DNA from: SAR116 cluster bacterium
GTDB lineage: Bacteria; Pseudomonadota; Alphaproteobacteria; Puniceispirillales; UBA1172
DNA: 11,718 nucleotides
Assembly (NCBI GenBank): GCA_002691725.1
Contig: NZIT01000054.1
Coordinates: forward strand, 4,707-16,424
Reading direction: 5' to 3'
Position numbers and translations under genes: made by a program. Shown in pieces: positions 1-9,425 of this stretch. The notes below the pieces were generated by a model, which had not been told where the DNA came from, searched no databases, and was given only the letters and a program-made list of their open reading frames with translations. Position 1 is the first letter of the stretch. Each line of letters begins with the position of its first letter.

Positions 1-56
1 GCAAGGGCGAGAAAAATTTCCGCAATAGCCGGTTGTAGATTAAGCAAATCCATCAT
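1..56 (-). CDS. nuoN: NADH-quinone oxidoreductase subunit N, 5' fragment
   Basis: Only the first 18 codons and two bases are in the window; the gene runs off the left edge. The visible peptide starts MMDLLNLQPAIAEIFLAL, a hydrophobic N-terminus as expected for the first membrane helix of NuoN, one of three antiporter-like proton-pumping subunits of complex I. The identification rests mainly on position directly after nuoM in the conserved nuo order. The first ATG follows the nuoM TAG stop with no spacing. A second ATG lies one codon downstream, and the GGAGA at 61-65 is 4 bases from the first ATG and 7 from the second, so the second may be the real start. Translation is probably coupled to nuoM. 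Confidence 0.85.
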   Translation of the reverse strand, partial: MMDLLNLQPAIAEIFLAL

Positions 57-1592
57 CTATTCTCCGAGGGCGGCAGTGGCGATTTGGTTATCACCTGAAA
101 TATTGATATCAGCCACATTCATTTGTTCAAGAATGGACATAATTGATACATCCATGATTTCAAAGATTCCGGCAGGAAATATTCCATACCAAAGGACAAG
201 CACGGTGATCGGCGCAAAGATGAAAATTTCTCGCCGATTAAGTGGCTCAAGGGCAATTACCTCATCCTTCTCGGCACGACCAAAGACGACCCGGCGATAT
301 AGCCACAACATATAAGTAGCCCCCAAGATCACGCCTGTTGCGGTAAATATGGCAACCACGATATTTGCTTGCCAGGCCCCGACCATGACCAGAAACTCAC
401 CGACAAATCCAGTAGTTCCAGGCAGACCAACAGACCCAAGCATCATAATCATAAAGAAGACCGCATAGCGCGGCATCGCATCAGCCACCCCACCATAAGC
501 ATCAATGTCACGAGTATGCAGGCGATCATAAATCACGCCGACCGCAAAGAATAAGGCGGCAGAAATTAATCCATGGCTGATCATCTGAAACATCGCGCCA
601 GCAATGCCTTGCGGATTTAGTGAAAATATTCCAACAGTAACAAATCCCATATGGGCAACAGATGAATAGGCAATCAGCTTTTTCATATCTTGCTGAGCCA
701 GCGCCACCAGCGAGGTATAAATGATAGCAATGATAGATAGCACGAATATCATCGGCGCAAATGTGACCGAGGCATCAGGAAACATAGGCAGGGAAAACCG
801 CAGGAACCCATAGCCACCCATTTTCAATAACACACCAGCAAGTATCATGGAGCCAGCAGTAGGTGCCTCAACATGGGCATCAGGCAACCATGTATGGACT
901 GGCCACATCGGCATCTTAACCGCGAATGACGCAAAGAAGGCTAGAAATAGCCAAAACTGAATATCTGGATCAAACGCATAGGCGGCAAGGTCAGGTATGT
1001 TGGTTGTTCCGGCAATATTATACATGACCAATATCGCAACTAGCATTAAAACCGAGCCAGCCAGCGTGTAAAGGAAGAACTTAAAGGCAGAATAGACTCG
1101 TCTGGCGCCACCCCAGATGCCAATAATAATAAACATCGGGATTAACACAGCCTCAAAAAACAGGTAGAAAACAACCAGATCAAGGGCTGCAAATGTGCCA
1201 ATCATCAGGGTTTCAAGTGCCAAAAAGGCAATCATATATTCGCGCACCCGATGCTGAACAGACTGCCAACTTGCCAGAATGGCTAGCGGCGTCAAAAACG
1301 CTGATAGAATAATGAATGGCATGGAAATGCCGTCAACACCCATCATGAAACCAATACCATCATCAACTAGCCATTGGCCGCGATCTACGAATTGATAGCC
1401 ATCATAAGAAGGGTCAAAATTAATCAACAACACCAGCGATAAAAGAAAGGTGAAGCTAGATACCCAGAGGGCAACATTCCGCGCATTATGGCTCACCACC
1501 TCCTCATCACCACGGATCAGCAGCAAAAAGACAACACCAATTAGCGGCAGGAACGTCAGAACAGTTAGGACAGGCCAAGTTGTTGTTTCCAT
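57..1592 (-). CDS. nuoM: NADH-quinone oxidoreductase subunit M (proton-pumping membrane subunit)
   Basis: A 511-residue polytopic membrane protein of the Mrp-antiporter-like family, forming one of the proton channels in the complex I membrane arm. Residues expected in the channel are visible: Glu147 (in FFEAVLIPMF), Lys226 (in AVKMPMWPVHTWLPDAHVEA), Lys257 (in GVLLKMGGYG) and Glu399 (in GFVGEFLV). These correspond to E. coli NuoM Glu144, Lys234, Lys265 and Glu407. The motif around DMKKLIAYSSVAHMGF is also characteristic. The frame is open 13 codons further upstream, to 1631, but that would overlap nuoL. The ATG at 1592 has a strong AAGGAG and gives the usual METTTWPVL-type N-terminus, so I chose it. 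nuoL ends 17 bases upstream and nuoN starts immediately after the TAG stop. Length is normal for the family and no key residue is missing. Confidence 0.97.
   Translation of the reverse strand: METTTWPVLTVLTFLPLIGVVFLLLIRGDEEVVSHNARNVALWVSSFTFLLSLVLLINFDPSYDGYQFVDRGQWLVDDGIGFMMGVDGISMPFIILSAFLTPLAILASWQSVQHRVREYMIAFLALETLMIGTFAALDLVVFYLFFEAVLIPMFIIIGIWGGARRVYSAFKFFLYTLAGSVLMLVAILVMYNIAGTTNIPDLAAYAFDPDIQFWLFLAFFASFAVKMPMWPVHTWLPDAHVEAPTAGSMILAGVLLKMGGYGFLRFSLPMFPDASVTFAPMIFVLSIIAIIYTSLVALAQQDMKKLIAYSSVAHMGFVTVGIFSLNPQGIAGAMFQMISHGLISAALFFAVGVIYDRLHTRDIDAYGGVADAMPRYAVFFMIMMLGSVGLPGTTGFVGEFLVMVGAWQANIVVAIFTATGVILGATYMLWLYRRVVFGRAEKDEVIALEPLNRREIFIFAPITVLVLWYGIFPAGIFEIMDVSIMSILEQMNVADINISGDNQIATAALGE
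61..65 (-). promoter_or_regulatory. Shine-Dalgarno site for nuoN
   Basis: The minus strand reads GGAGA inside the last codons of nuoM. It is 4 bases before the first and 7 bases before the second of two tandem ATG codons, so spacing slightly favours the second. The site is buried in nuoM coding sequence, so ribosomes finishing nuoM would clear it for nuoN. Confidence 0.6.
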
Positions 1593-1599
1593 GTTTATT

Positions 1600-1605
1600 C
1601 TCCTT
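1600..1605 (-). promoter_or_regulatory. Shine-Dalgarno site deciding the nuoM start
   Basis: The minus strand reads AAGGAG, a near-perfect anti-16S match, 7 bases before the ATG at 1592 and within the 17-base nuoL-nuoM gap. It supports this start over the in-frame ATG at 1631, which lies inside nuoL. Confidence 0.8.
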
Positions 1606-1609
1606 CGGC

Positions 1610-3535
1610 CTATAAGCTTCTGATATACCACGCCAACAGCGCGATCACGCCGATCAACATGGCAAAGGCATAATGGAACACATAACCTGACTGCATCCGA
1701 CTACAAAAACCGGCAAAGCGCCTGACTGAGCTTGAAATGCCATCTGGCCCGAAGCCATCAATCGTCGCTTTATCGCCGCGCATCCATAGCACACGGCCAA
1801 TATCTACCGCTGGCCGCACAAAGATAACGTTATAAAGTTCATCAAAATACCATTTCCGATAAAATAGCAGATGAATAGGACGGAATATTGTGGCTATGAC
1901 CGTTGCCACCGATGGCATCATGCCATAGATGACGATAGCAAGCCCAATGCCGCCAAGGCTAACAAACAGCGGCAACATCTTGACCCATTTAGGCACATGA
2001 TGAGCGTCTTCCATAATATGATTAGACGGATCAATATAAATCGACCGCCCCCAGAACTCATTCCAATGATGGCCGACAAAAAGCTCATAGAACATCCAGC
2101 CAGATAACACAGCACCTATGGCGAGAATAAATAGCGGTGCCGTCATCACAAGCGGGCTTTCATGAACATGCGACATGACGTCTGCGCTGGCTCTTGGCTT
2201 GCCATGAAAAGTCATCATGATCAGCCGCCATGAATAAAAAGCGGTTAGGAAAGCCGCCGCAATACCCAAATACCAGGCAAAATTACCAATCGGGGTATGC
2301 GCCGCGTAAGCCGCCTCAAGGATCATGTCTTTGGAATAATACCCAGCAAAGAATGGTATTCCTGCCAAGGCTAGCGAGCCTATCCACATCATCGCATAAG
2401 TGAACGGGATTTTGCGCCAGATACCGCCCATGTTTCGCATGTCCTGTTCATCAGACATGGCGTGAATAACTGACCCTGCGCCCAGGAACAGCAAGGCCTT
2501 GAAAAACGCATGGGTGGTGAGGTGAAACATCGCCGCCGGATACGCCGATACGCCCGCCGCAAAGAACATATAGCCAAGCTGTGAGCAAGTCGAATAGGCA
2601 ATCACGCGCTTGATATCGAACTGAGTCAAGCCAATGGTAGCGGCAAAAATCGCCGTCAAAGCACCGACAACAGTAATGACATCACGCGTAAATGGCGCGT
2701 ATTCCAGCATTGGCGATAACCGACATACCAGAAACACCCCTGCTGTCACCATGGTCGCGGCGTGGATCAATGCCGATACAGGGGTCGGGCCTTCCATCGC
2801 ATCAGGCAACCATGTATGAAGCCCTAGCTGTGCCGATTTCCCCATCGCGCCAATGAAAAGCAATATCCCTGCGACCTCAAGGGCTGGCATCGCATAACCC
2901 AGAATAGTTATCTGGCTATTGATTAAGTCAGGAACAGATTGAAAGATGATATCAAGCTGAACCGACCCTGTCAGGTGGAACAAGGCAAATATCCCAAGCG
3001 CAAAGCCAAAGTCACCAACGCGATTTACCACAAACGCCTTCATAGCCGCTTCATGCGCCGAAGGCCGCTGATACCAGAACCCGATCAACAGATAAGAGGC
3101 AACGCCAACGCCTTCCCAGCCAAAAAATAACTGCACCAGATTATCAGCCGTCACCAGCATCAGCATGGCAAAGGTAAACAGACCTAAATATGCCATAAAG
3201 CGTGGCTTAGATTTATCATGCGACATATAGCCAACCGAATAGACATGAACCATGGCTGATACGGTTGTCACAACAATAACCATGACAGCGGTAAGGGTAT
3301 CAAAACGTAATGCCCAATCGACTTGAAAGGCGCCAACATTAATCCAGGTAGCCAGAAAAACAGTTTGATCTATGCCGGGGATAGCCATGGTGATAAATGC
3401 AATCCACCCCAGCAAAGCCGATAGCAACACACCGGTCAGGCTAAAGGTATAGCCAAGAGCATCATTTTTCAGCAGCGCGGCAATGCCCGCACCGATTGCG
3501 CCCAGTAATGGCAAAAAGACAATGGCACTGATCAT
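1610..3535 (-). CDS. nuoL: NADH-quinone oxidoreductase subunit L (distal proton-pumping membrane subunit)
   Basis: A 641-residue polytopic membrane protein, the distal antiporter-like subunit of complex I. Channel residues are in place: Glu141 (FFGWEGVGVASYLLIGFWY), Asp175 (NRVGDFGFALG), Lys233 (GAMGKSAQLGLHTWLPDAM), Lys346 (HAFFKALLFLGAG) and Lys402 (GYYSKDMI), matching the conserved Glu/Asp/Lys set of E. coli NuoL. The segment from about 540 to 641 (FRPIHLLFYRKWYFDELYN and after) fits the lateral helix HL that runs along the membrane arm, followed by a last transmembrane helix ending at WYIRSL. Length is in the normal alphaproteobacterial range and slightly above the E. coli protein. The ATG at 3535 lies 4 bases after the nuoK TAG stop, with AAAGG 8 bases upstream inside the end of nuoK. 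nuoM follows after 17 bases. No truncation or frameshift is seen. Confidence 0.98.
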   Translation of the reverse strand: MISAIVFLPLLGAIGAGIAALLKNDALGYTFSLTGVLLSALLGWIAFITMAIPGIDQTVFLATWINVGAFQVDWALRFDTLTAVMVIVVTTVSAMVHVYSVGYMSHDKSKPRFMAYLGLFTFAMLMLVTADNLVQLFFGWEGVGVASYLLIGFWYQRPSAHEAAMKAFVVNRVGDFGFALGIFALFHLTGSVQLDIIFQSVPDLINSQITILGYAMPALEVAGILLFIGAMGKSAQLGLHTWLPDAMEGPTPVSALIHAATMVTAGVFLVCRLSPMLEYAPFTRDVITVVGALTAIFAATIGLTQFDIKRVIAYSTCSQLGYMFFAAGVSAYPAAMFHLTTHAFFKALLFLGAGSVIHAMSDEQDMRNMGGIWRKIPFTYAMMWIGSLALAGIPFFAGYYSKDMILEAAYAAHTPIGNFAWYLGIAAAFLTAFYSWRLIMMTFHGKPRASADVMSHVHESPLVMTAPLFILAIGAVLSGWMFYELFVGHHWNEFWGRSIYIDPSNHIMEDAHHVPKWVKMLPLFVSLGGIGLAIVIYGMMPSVATVIATIFRPIHLLFYRKWYFDELYNVIFVRPAVDIGRVLWMRGDKATIDGFGPDGISSSVRRFAGFCSRMQSGYVFHYAFAMLIGVIALLAWYIRSL

Positions 3536-3539
3536 TAAT

Positions 3540-3851
3540 CTAGCCTTTCATCATATTAATGTCTTCGACCGCGATGCTGCCTCGGTTGCGGAAATACACA
3601 ACCAGAATAGCCAGCCCAATAGCAGCCTCTGCTGCCGCAACGGTCAAAATGAACATGGCAAAAATCTGACCCGTGATATGCCCATGAAACGATGAGAATG
3701 CCGCCAGATTGATATTGACAGCTAGCAGCATCAGCTCAATACACATCAAAATGATGATGACATTCTTACGGTTAAGGAAAATACCAACCGCCCCGAATGT
3801 GAACAGAATGGCCGCAACCATCAGATAATGAATGAGTGATATATCCCCCAT
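3540..3851 (-). CDS. nuoK: NADH-quinone oxidoreductase subunit K
   Basis: A 103-residue, three-helix membrane protein (mitochondrial ND4L counterpart) in the half-channel between NuoJ and NuoN. The two buried glutamates essential in E. coli (Glu36 and Glu72) are present 36 residues apart as Glu39 (in [13 protein letters not shown]) and Glu75 (in [15 protein letters not shown]). The C-terminus [17 protein letters not shown] is typical of alphaproteobacteria. The ATG at 3851 gives the usual N-terminus ([20 protein letters not shown]). The later ATG at codon 11 would cut into helix 1. AAGGGG lies 5 bases upstream, and nuoJ ends 9 bases before the start. nuoL follows 4 bases after the TAG stop, suggesting translational coupling. 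Confidence 0.97.
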   Translation of the reverse strand: MGDISLIHYLMVAAILFTFGAVGIFLNRKNVIIILMCIELMLLAVNINLAAFSSFHGHITGQIFAMFILTVAAAEAAIGLAILVVYFRNRGSIAVEDINMMKG

Positions 3852-3860
3852 AATGTCCCC

Positions 3861-4499
3861 TTATTGTAGCCGTTTATTAGCCGCCCGGCTGTCATCCAGC
3901 ACTTTTGGGGCAACATGACTATCAACAGATACAATTTGCACTGTCTCATCACGAGTTCGGCTATTTTGTTCAGAAATATTTTGACGCTTAACGCCCTCAC
4001 GATGGCGCATGGTTAAGGTAATGGCACCTATCATGGCCACTAACAAAATCAACCCGGCGACCTGAAAATTCAGTAGATATTCGGTATAAAGCACCTGACC
4101 AATCATGGCAGTATTGCTTATGTCATTTGACAAATTGGTGGCAAGAACATTGTCTGTGCTTAAATCTTGGGTGAAGATCATCAACAGCTCAACAATAAGG
4201 ATAAGCCCAACAACTAATCCCAGCGGCAGATGCTGACGAAAGCCTTGCCGCATCTCATCAATATTAATATCCAGCATCATGACAACAAACAAGAACAGCA
4301 CCGCAACCGCGCCAACATAGACAACAACCAAAAGCATCGCCAAAAACTCTGCCCCCAACAGGACAAATAACCCTGCTGAATTGAAAAATGACAATATCAG
4401 GAACAGCACCGAATGAACGGGGTTACGAGCCAGAATAACCATCAAGCCGGAAACCACAGTCATAAAAGCAAAGAGATAAAAGAATAATGGCGCAATCAT
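3861..4499 (-). CDS. nuoJ: NADH-quinone oxidoreductase subunit J
   Basis: A 212-residue membrane protein with about five predicted transmembrane helices (mitochondrial ND6 counterpart). Helix 3 holds the family signature GAEFLAMLLVVVYVGAVAVL (residues 49-68), with a conserved Glu51 and the Tyr61/Gly63 region, where the pi-bulge that links quinone chemistry to proton pumping forms in solved structures. The last helix ends near LTMRHREG (about residue 169). After it comes a polar, probably cytoplasmic tail of about 45 residues rich in Arg, Ser, Asp and Asn, with low similarity to known motifs. The ATG at 4499 follows the nuoI stop by 12 bases. The upstream purine run AGAAGA is only a weak Shine-Dalgarno, so initiation may depend on coupling to nuoI. 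Confidence 0.96.
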   Translation of the reverse strand: MIAPLFFYLFAFMTVVSGLMVILARNPVHSVLFLILSFFNSAGLFVLLGAEFLAMLLVVVYVGAVAVLFLFVVMMLDINIDEMRQGFRQHLPLGLVVGLILIVELLMIFTQDLSTDNVLATNLSNDISNTAMIGQVLYTEYLLNFQVAGLILLVAMIGAITLTMRHREGVKRQNISEQNSRTRDETVQIVSVDSHVAPKVLDDSRAANKRLQ

Positions 4500-4511
4500 A
4501 TTTGGTCTTCT

Positions 4512-5000
4512 CTATCTATAACGCGCATCAGCGGCGAGGTTTCTGGCGATTTCTGTTTCCCAGCGATCCCCATTTGAAAGCAGCTTTTCTTTATCATAAT
4601 ACAGCTCTTCTCTGGTTTCGGTAGCAAACTCAAAATTTGGCCCTTCAACAATGGCATCAACCGGACAAGCTTCCTGACAGAACCCGCAATATATGCATTT
4701 TGTCATGTCGATATCATAGCGCGTGGTGCGGCGGCTGTTATCTGGACGGGGTTCAGACTCAATCGTAATCGCCTGCGCCGGACAAATCGCTTCACATAAT
4801 TTACAGGCGATACAGCGTTCTTCACCATTAGGATAACGCCGCAAGGCATGTTCACCTCGAAAACGCGGGGAAATAAAGCCTTTTTCATATGGATAGTTCA
4901 AGGTTGCTTTCGGCTTAAACAGATATTTTAATGTTAAGCCCAGCCCCTTAATAATCTCAAGCAACAGAAAAGAGCGAGCCGCGGCAACTAATGATGACAT
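4512..5000 (-). CDS. nuoI: NADH-quinone oxidoreductase subunit I (8Fe-8S ferredoxin subunit)
   Basis: A 162-residue peripheral subunit that binds the two tetranuclear clusters N6a and N6b, passing electrons from NuoG to the terminal cluster N2 in NuoB. Two ferredoxin motifs are visible: Cys63, Cys66, Cys69 with Cys73 ([12 protein letters not shown]), and Cys102, Cys105, Cys108 with Cys112 ([16 protein letters not shown]). The N-terminal amphipathic stretch (residues about 10-30, [18 protein letters not shown]) anchors it against NuoH. The protein is compact and strongly similar to the mitochondrial TYKY subunit, including [27 protein letters not shown] lies 5 bases before the ATG at 5000, and nuoH ends 14 bases upstream. 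nuoJ begins 12 bases after the TAG stop. All eight cluster ligands are intact. Confidence 0.98.
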   Translation of the reverse strand: MSSLVAAARSFLLLEIIKGLGLTLKYLFKPKATLNYPYEKGFISPRFRGEHALRRYPNGEERCIACKLCEAICPAQAITIESEPRPDNSRRTTRYDIDMTKCIYCGFCQEACPVDAIVEGPNFEFATETREELYYDKEKLLSNGDRWETEIARNLAADARYR

Positions 5001-5014
5001 CTTATCCCCCTATC

Positions 5015-6037
5015 CTATTGTGGCAAAAGCCCGAAGCCTAGCAACACACCGCCAGTCAGCACGACAAAGATCAATGTGAACGGCAAGAAAATCTTCCAGC
5101 CTAAACGCATGAGCTGATCGTAACGATAGCGCGGTGTTGTGGCACGAACCCAAAGAAATACAAATAAAACCAGCGCAACTTTTAGCGCAAACCATATTGG
5201 CCCCGGTATCAGATATAAAATTGGCCAATCAAATGGCGGTAACCACCCCCCCAAGAACAGAGTGGTGGTCATACCACTCATCAAAATCATATTGGCATAT
5301 TCACCCAGAAAGAACAGCGCAAATGACATGGATGAATATTCAACAAAATATCCAGCCACCAGTTCAGACTCACCCTCTGGCAAGTCAAAAGGCGCGCGAT
5401 TAGTCTCAGCCAATGTAGAAATAAAGAAAATCACAAACATCGGGAATAGCGGAATAAAAAACCACATATCCTTTTGCGCCATAACAATATCGCTCAGGTT
5501 TAGTGACCCTGCCGCCATAATCACCGTAATGATCACCAGCCCTAATGATACCTCATATGAGATCATCTGTGCCGCCGACCGCATCGCCCCCAGAAACGGA
5601 TATTTTGAATTACTTGCCCAGCCCGCCATGATCACGCCATAGACGCCAAGTGAGGAGATCGCAAACAAGTAAAGAATACCAACATTGACATCAGCAATCA
5701 CCATGCCCTCACCAAAAGGGATCACCGCCCATGCGACTAATGACAAAACAAAGGTCAGCATCGGGGCAATAACAAACACCGCCTTAGATGCCCCGGATGG
5801 CAGGATAGTTTCCTTGGACAGGAGCTTTAAGGCATCAGCAAAAGGCTGGAACAATCCAAACGGCCCGACAACATTAGGGCCTTTACGCAGTTGCATCAAA
5901 CCAATAACACGGCGTTCAGCAAGCGTAAGATAGGCAACCGCAATCAACAGCGGCACAATAACGGCAAGAATCTGAGCAACTGTCCAGATCAATTCGATTA
6001 TCATCGGGCTTGTCAGAAATCCAGTAATCATTTCCAT
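5015..6037 (-). CDS. nuoH: NADH-quinone oxidoreductase subunit H
   Basis: A 340-residue membrane protein of the ND1/complex I subunit 1 family, with about eight helices, forming the membrane side of the quinone chamber and the first half-channel. Family signatures are clear: [17 protein letters not shown] with [19 protein letters not shown] (residues about 39-76), the acidic loop [20 protein letters not shown] with FVEYS (211-235), which contacts NuoB and NuoD, and [18 protein letters not shown] (298-315) near the C-terminus. The stop codon of nuoG and this start share one base (TAATG), so translation is almost certainly coupled. A second ATG two codons later is also possible, but the first keeps the usual N-terminal length. 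An AAAGG lies about 10 bases upstream inside nuoG. nuoI follows after 14 bases. Confidence 0.98.
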   Translation of the reverse strand: MEMITGFLTSPMIIELIWTVAQILAVIVPLLIAVAYLTLAERRVIGLMQLRKGPNVVGPFGLFQPFADALKLLSKETILPSGASKAVFVIAPMLTFVLSLVAWAVIPFGEGMVIADVNVGILYLFAISSLGVYGVIMAGWASNSKYPFLGAMRSAAQMISYEVSLGLVIITVIMAAGSLNLSDIVMAQKDMWFFIPLFPMFVIFFISTLAETNRAPFDLPEGESELVAGYFVEYSSMSFALFFLGEYANMILMSGMTTTLFLGGWLPPFDWPILYLIPGPIWFALKVALVLFVFLWVRATTPRYRYDQLMRLGWKIFLPFTLIFVVLTGGVLLGFGLLPQ

Positions 6038-8130
6038 TATTCAGCCGCCTTTACATCATTATTCGCCTCAAACGCCTTAACGCATTCCGCCATTGTCACA
6101 GAGGCGCGGCTAATTGAGCAGGTCATATAGAAATTGCGGCTATTGTCTGACCCGCCATTAGCAGAAGTAATAGCAGTGGTTAGCGGCAGATCGCTAATCG
6201 CTTGTTTGCGGCCAAGCACCTTTGGACGGGCTGGCTGAGCTGTGTCGACATTACCGAAAACTGGATATGCCGATATTAACGCCGCACGCAAGGCATCAAG
6301 ATTATCAAAGCCCAGAGTCTTGCCTAATACCGCCGACAGCGCCCGCAAAATAGCCCAGTCTTCGCGCGCATCACCTGGTGGGAAGTTGGCTTTCTGTGCA
6401 TGTTGAACGCGGCCTTCCATATTAACGTAAATAGCGTCTTTTTCGCTCCACGCTGCGCCGGGCAGGACAATATCCGCCTGCTCCGCCCCATGATCACCAT
6501 GACTACCGATGTAAATCATCGTCGTCTTGCTGTCACGTTTGCTGAAATCAAGCTCATCAGCGCCGAGATTAAAGAGCAGCTTAATATCACCCTTTTCCAT
6601 CGCTTTCATTATATCAGCTGTCGCCTTACCGCCTTTGGCTGGTAGAAACGCCATCATTAATCCAGCCACACGAGAAGCGGCCGTATGCAAAACATTAAAT
6701 CCATTCCATTCCGGCGTCACCAGATTAACAGTTTTAGCAATCATCGACACAGAGGATAAAATTCCGGCACTATCTTTCCGGTTTAATGCCCCTGCGCCAA
6801 GAATAATCATCGGCCGCTTTGCTCTTTTGAGAGCCGAGATAACAGGCCCGCCTTTGCTGACGAGATTCTCCAAAACGCTCGCATCGGTGCCAAGTTCTGT
6901 CACGGGATAGGTGAGATCAACAGCCTCCCCCAAACGGAAGATCCTTAGCTTTGAATTGAGCCAGTTTTGACGGATACGGGCATTCATTACCGCCGCTTCA
7001 TGGCGCGGATTTGCGCCAATCAAGAAAATAGCATCAGCCTCATCAAGACCTGCAATGGTTGAATTGAACAGATACCCGCCCTGCCCTTGCTTACCAATGA
7101 CAGAGCCATCCTGACGGCAATCCATATGAGGTGAGCCTAATGTATCCATTAATGTTTTGAGGGCAAACATAGCCTCGGCATCCGCTAAATCACCAGCAAG
7201 TGCGGCAATCTCATAAGGTTGGGCTTTTTTGACTGCCTTAGCGATAGCGGCAAATACATCATCCCAGTTTGCTTCAGCTAATCTGCCACTAGCGCCGCGC
7301 ATATAAGGTCTGTCGATGCGCTGGCTAGCCAAGCCATCGATATGGTGACGGGTTTTGTCAGAAATCCATTCTTCGTTAATATCATCATTGATACGGGGCA
7401 GAACGCGCATGACTTCATTGCCGCGTGTATCGACCCTAATATGACTCCCCACCGCATCCATGACATCAATGGTTGAGGTGTGGCTTAGCTCCCATGAGCG
7501 AGCTTTGTAGGCGTAAGGCAGGCTAGTCAATGCCCCAACTGGACATAAATCAACGACATTACCCGATAATTCAGAGGCTAAAGCTTTTTCCAAATATGTC
7601 GTAATTTCCATGGCTTCGCCGCGACCGATTGCACCTAGCTCAGGCACGCCAGCAACCTCAGTCGCGAAACGAACACAGCGTGTGCAATGGATACAGCGTG
7701 TCATAATGGTAGAAATAAGCGGCCCCATATTCTTGTTTTCCACCGCCCGCTTTTCCTCTTGATAGCGGCTATCAGCAAGACCATAACCCATCGCTTGATC
7801 TTGCAGATCACATTCGCCGCCTTGATCACAAATTGGACAATCAAGCGGATGATTGATCAGCATAAACTCCATGACGCCTTCGCGCGCCTTTTTAACCAAC
7901 GGCGTATCGGTTTTAATCACCATGCCATTACCCGCAGGCATCGCGCATGACGCAACAGGTTTCGGCGAGCGTTCCATTTCCACCAAACACATCCGGCAAT
8001 TGCCAGCAATGGAGAGTCTTTCATGATAGCAGAAACGCGGCACTTCCTTGCCTGCCGCTTCACATGCCTGAAGGACAGTAGAGCCTTCTTCGACCTCGAC
8101 TTCATTTCCATCAACGGTAAGTGTGATCAT
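6037..8130 (-). CDS. nuoG: NADH-quinone oxidoreductase subunit G (iron-sulfur subunit)
   Basis: A 697-residue peripheral subunit that carries most of the electron wire between NuoF and NuoI. The N-terminal 2Fe-2S domain has Cys34, Cys45, Cys48 and Cys62 (N1b). The His-Cys3 cluster N5 uses His94, Cys98, Cys101 and Cys107 ([20 protein letters not shown]). Cluster N4 uses Cys146, Cys149, Cys152 and Cys196 ([16 protein letters not shown] and [10 protein letters not shown]). The rest resembles the molybdopterin oxidoreductase fold, inherited from formate dehydrogenase-like ancestors and thought not to bind the cofactor. The additional cysteines for N7, present in E. coli and Thermus, are absent, as usual for the alphaproteobacterial and mitochondrial type. 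I chose ATG 8130 because AAGGA sits 8 bases before it. ATG 8139 (adding MSG) touches the same AAGG with no spacer and is a weaker alternative. The stop overlaps the nuoH start by one base. Confidence 0.97.
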   Translation of the reverse strand: MITLTVDGNEVEVEEGSTVLQACEAAGKEVPRFCYHERLSIAGNCRMCLVEMERSPKPVASCAMPAGNGMVIKTDTPLVKKAREGVMEFMLINHPLDCPICDQGGECDLQDQAMGYGLADSRYQEEKRAVENKNMGPLISTIMTRCIHCTRCVRFATEVAGVPELGAIGRGEAMEITTYLEKALASELSGNVVDLCPVGALTSLPYAYKARSWELSHTSTIDVMDAVGSHIRVDTRGNEVMRVLPRINDDINEEWISDKTRHHIDGLASQRIDRPYMRGASGRLAEANWDDVFAAIAKAVKKAQPYEIAALAGDLADAEAMFALKTLMDTLGSPHMDCRQDGSVIGKQGQGGYLFNSTIAGLDEADAIFLIGANPRHEAAVMNARIRQNWLNSKLRIFRLGEAVDLTYPVTELGTDASVLENLVSKGGPVISALKRAKRPMIILGAGALNRKDSAGILSSVSMIAKTVNLVTPEWNGFNVLHTAASRVAGLMMAFLPAKGGKATADIMKAMEKGDIKLLFNLGADELDFSKRDSKTTMIYIGSHGDHGAEQADIVLPGAAWSEKDAIYVNMEGRVQHAQKANFPPGDAREDWAILRALSAVLGKTLGFDNLDALRAALISAYPVFGNVDTAQPARPKVLGRKQAISDLPLTTAITSANGGSDNSRNFYMTCSISRASVTMAECVKAFEANNDVKAAE

Positions 8131-8138
8131 ACCAGACA

Positions 8139-8143
8139 TCCTT
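8139..8143 (-). promoter_or_regulatory. Shine-Dalgarno site deciding the nuoG start
   Basis: The minus strand reads AAGGA, partly made from the nuoF TAA stop. It stands 8 bases before the ATG at 8130. The competing ATG at 8139 begins inside this very site, so it cannot use it at normal spacing. Confidence 0.6.
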
Positions 8144-9425
8144 ATTCTGCAACCGCGGCGGCACGCCATGCTGTGATACGTTTTTCAATCTCAGGGCGGA
8201 AATGACGGATCAATCCCTGAATTGGCCAAGCCGCAGCATCACCTAAGGCGCAGATCGTATGACCTTCAACCTGTTTCGTAACATCATGAAGGGTATCAAT
8301 CTCATCGAGGTCAGCATCACCTTTGACCAATCGATCCATCATCCGATACATCCAGCCCGTACCTTCACGACAAGGCGTACACTGACCGCAAGATTCATGC
8401 TTGTAGAAATAGGAAATGCGAGCAATCGCCTTAATTATATCGGTCGAATTATCCATCACGATAACGCCAGCAGTGCCTAAACCTGTGCCTTCTGCCTTAA
8501 GACTATCAAAATCCATCAGAACCGTATCGCAAATAGACTTGGGCAACATCGGCGTTGATGATCCTCCAGGAATAACGGCAAGCAAATTATCCCAGCCGCC
8601 ACGGATACCGCCAGCATGTTTTTCAATCAATTCTTTTAACGGGATACCCATTTCTTCTTCGACATTGCAGGGGTTATTAACATGACCTGAAATGCAAAAC
8701 AGCTTTGATCCGGAATTACCCTCACGCCCAAGCCCTGAGAACCAATTAGCACCACGCCGCAAAATTGTTGGAACAACCGCAATCGTCTCAACATTATTAA
8801 CCGTTGTCGGACAGCCATATAATCCAGCCCCCGCAGGAAATGGCGGCTTTAATCTAGGCTGACCTTTCTTGCCTTCCAGAGATTCAAGCAACGCGGTTTC
8901 CTCACCACAAATATAAGCCCCTGCCCCACGATGCAAATATAGATCAAAGTCCCAGCCCGATTTAGCGGCATTTTTGCCCAGCAGCCCTGCTTCATATGCC
9001 TCATCAATAGCGCTCTGTAACGCTTTGGCTTCATTAACAAATTCGCCTCTGATGTAAATATAGCCAGCATGTGCCCGCATAGCAAAACCAGCAATCAAGC
9101 ACCCCTCGATCAGCTTATGCGGCTCATGCCGAATAATATCTCTATCCTTGCATGTACCGGGCTCACTCTCATCAGCATTGACGACCAGATAATGCGGTCT
9201 GTCTTTCACTTCTTTGGGCATGAATGACCATTTAAGACCAGTCGGGAAACCAGCACCACCACGGCCACGCAGACCTGAGACCTTCACCTGTTCCACCACT
9301 TTATCATGGCCAAGTTTGATCAAGGCTTTGGTATTATCCCAATCACCACGCGCTTTAGCTGCGGTCAGGCCAGCCCCCTGCCATCCGTAGATATTGGTAA
9401 AAATGCGATCCTTATCACTAAGCAT
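8142..9425 (-). CDS. nuoF: NADH-quinone oxidoreductase subunit F (NADH- and FMN-binding)
   Basis: A 427-residue subunit that oxidises NADH, passes the hydride to FMN and sends electrons to cluster N3. The FMN/NADH glycine-rich loop [16 protein letters not shown] is at residues 51-66, the segment [14 protein letters not shown] at 83-96, and the second glycine-rich motif [20 protein letters not shown] at 167-186. The N3 ligands are Cys346, Cys349, Cys352 ([15 protein letters not shown]) and Cys392 ([13 protein letters not shown]). The frame is open 39 codons further upstream, but that part only mirrors the nuoE tail in another frame. The ATG at 9425 has AAGGGAG 6 bases ahead and gives the standard [11 protein letters not shown] start. 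It overlaps the end of nuoE by 8 bases. nuoG begins 11 bases after the TAA stop. Confidence 0.98.
   Translation of the reverse strand: MLSDKDRIFTNIYGWQGAGLTAAKARGDWDNTKALIKLGHDKVVEQVKVSGLRGRGGAGFPTGLKWSFMPKEVKDRPHYLVVNADESEPGTCKDRDIIRHEPHKLIEGCLIAGFAMRAHAGYIYIRGEFVNEAKALQSAIDEAYEAGLLGKNAAKSGWDFDLYLHRGAGAYICGEETALLESLEGKKGQPRLKPPFPAGAGLYGCPTTVNNVETIAVVPTILRRGANWFSGLGREGNSGSKLFCISGHVNNPCNVEEEMGIPLKELIEKHAGGIRGGWDNLLAVIPGGSSTPMLPKSICDTVLMDFDSLKAEGTGLGTAGVIVMDNSTDIIKAIARISYFYKHESCGQCTPCREGTGWMYRMMDRLVKGDADLDEIDTLHDVTKQVEGHTICALGDAAAWPIQGLIRHFRPEIEKRITAWRAAAVAE

Noticed and set aside
1593..1631. 13-codon N-terminal extension of NuoM
   Set aside because: It would overlap the end of nuoL and skip the AAGGAG that precedes ATG 1592; the extension has charged residues not expected before the first helix.
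5139..5642. A 167-codon open frame on the plus strand opposite nuoH
   Set aside because: It lies wholly antisense to the well-conserved nuoH, has low-complexity polar sequence with no recognisable domain, and has no sign of being a gene; it mirrors nuoH codons.
6527..6910. A 127-codon plus-strand open frame opposite nuoG
   Set aside because: It is fully contained in nuoG on the opposite strand and shows no recognisable domain.
7687..7950. An 87-codon plus-strand open frame with His and Arg richness
   Set aside because: It is the complement of the iron-sulfur cluster region of nuoG; the composition follows from the Cys- and Met-rich antisense codons.
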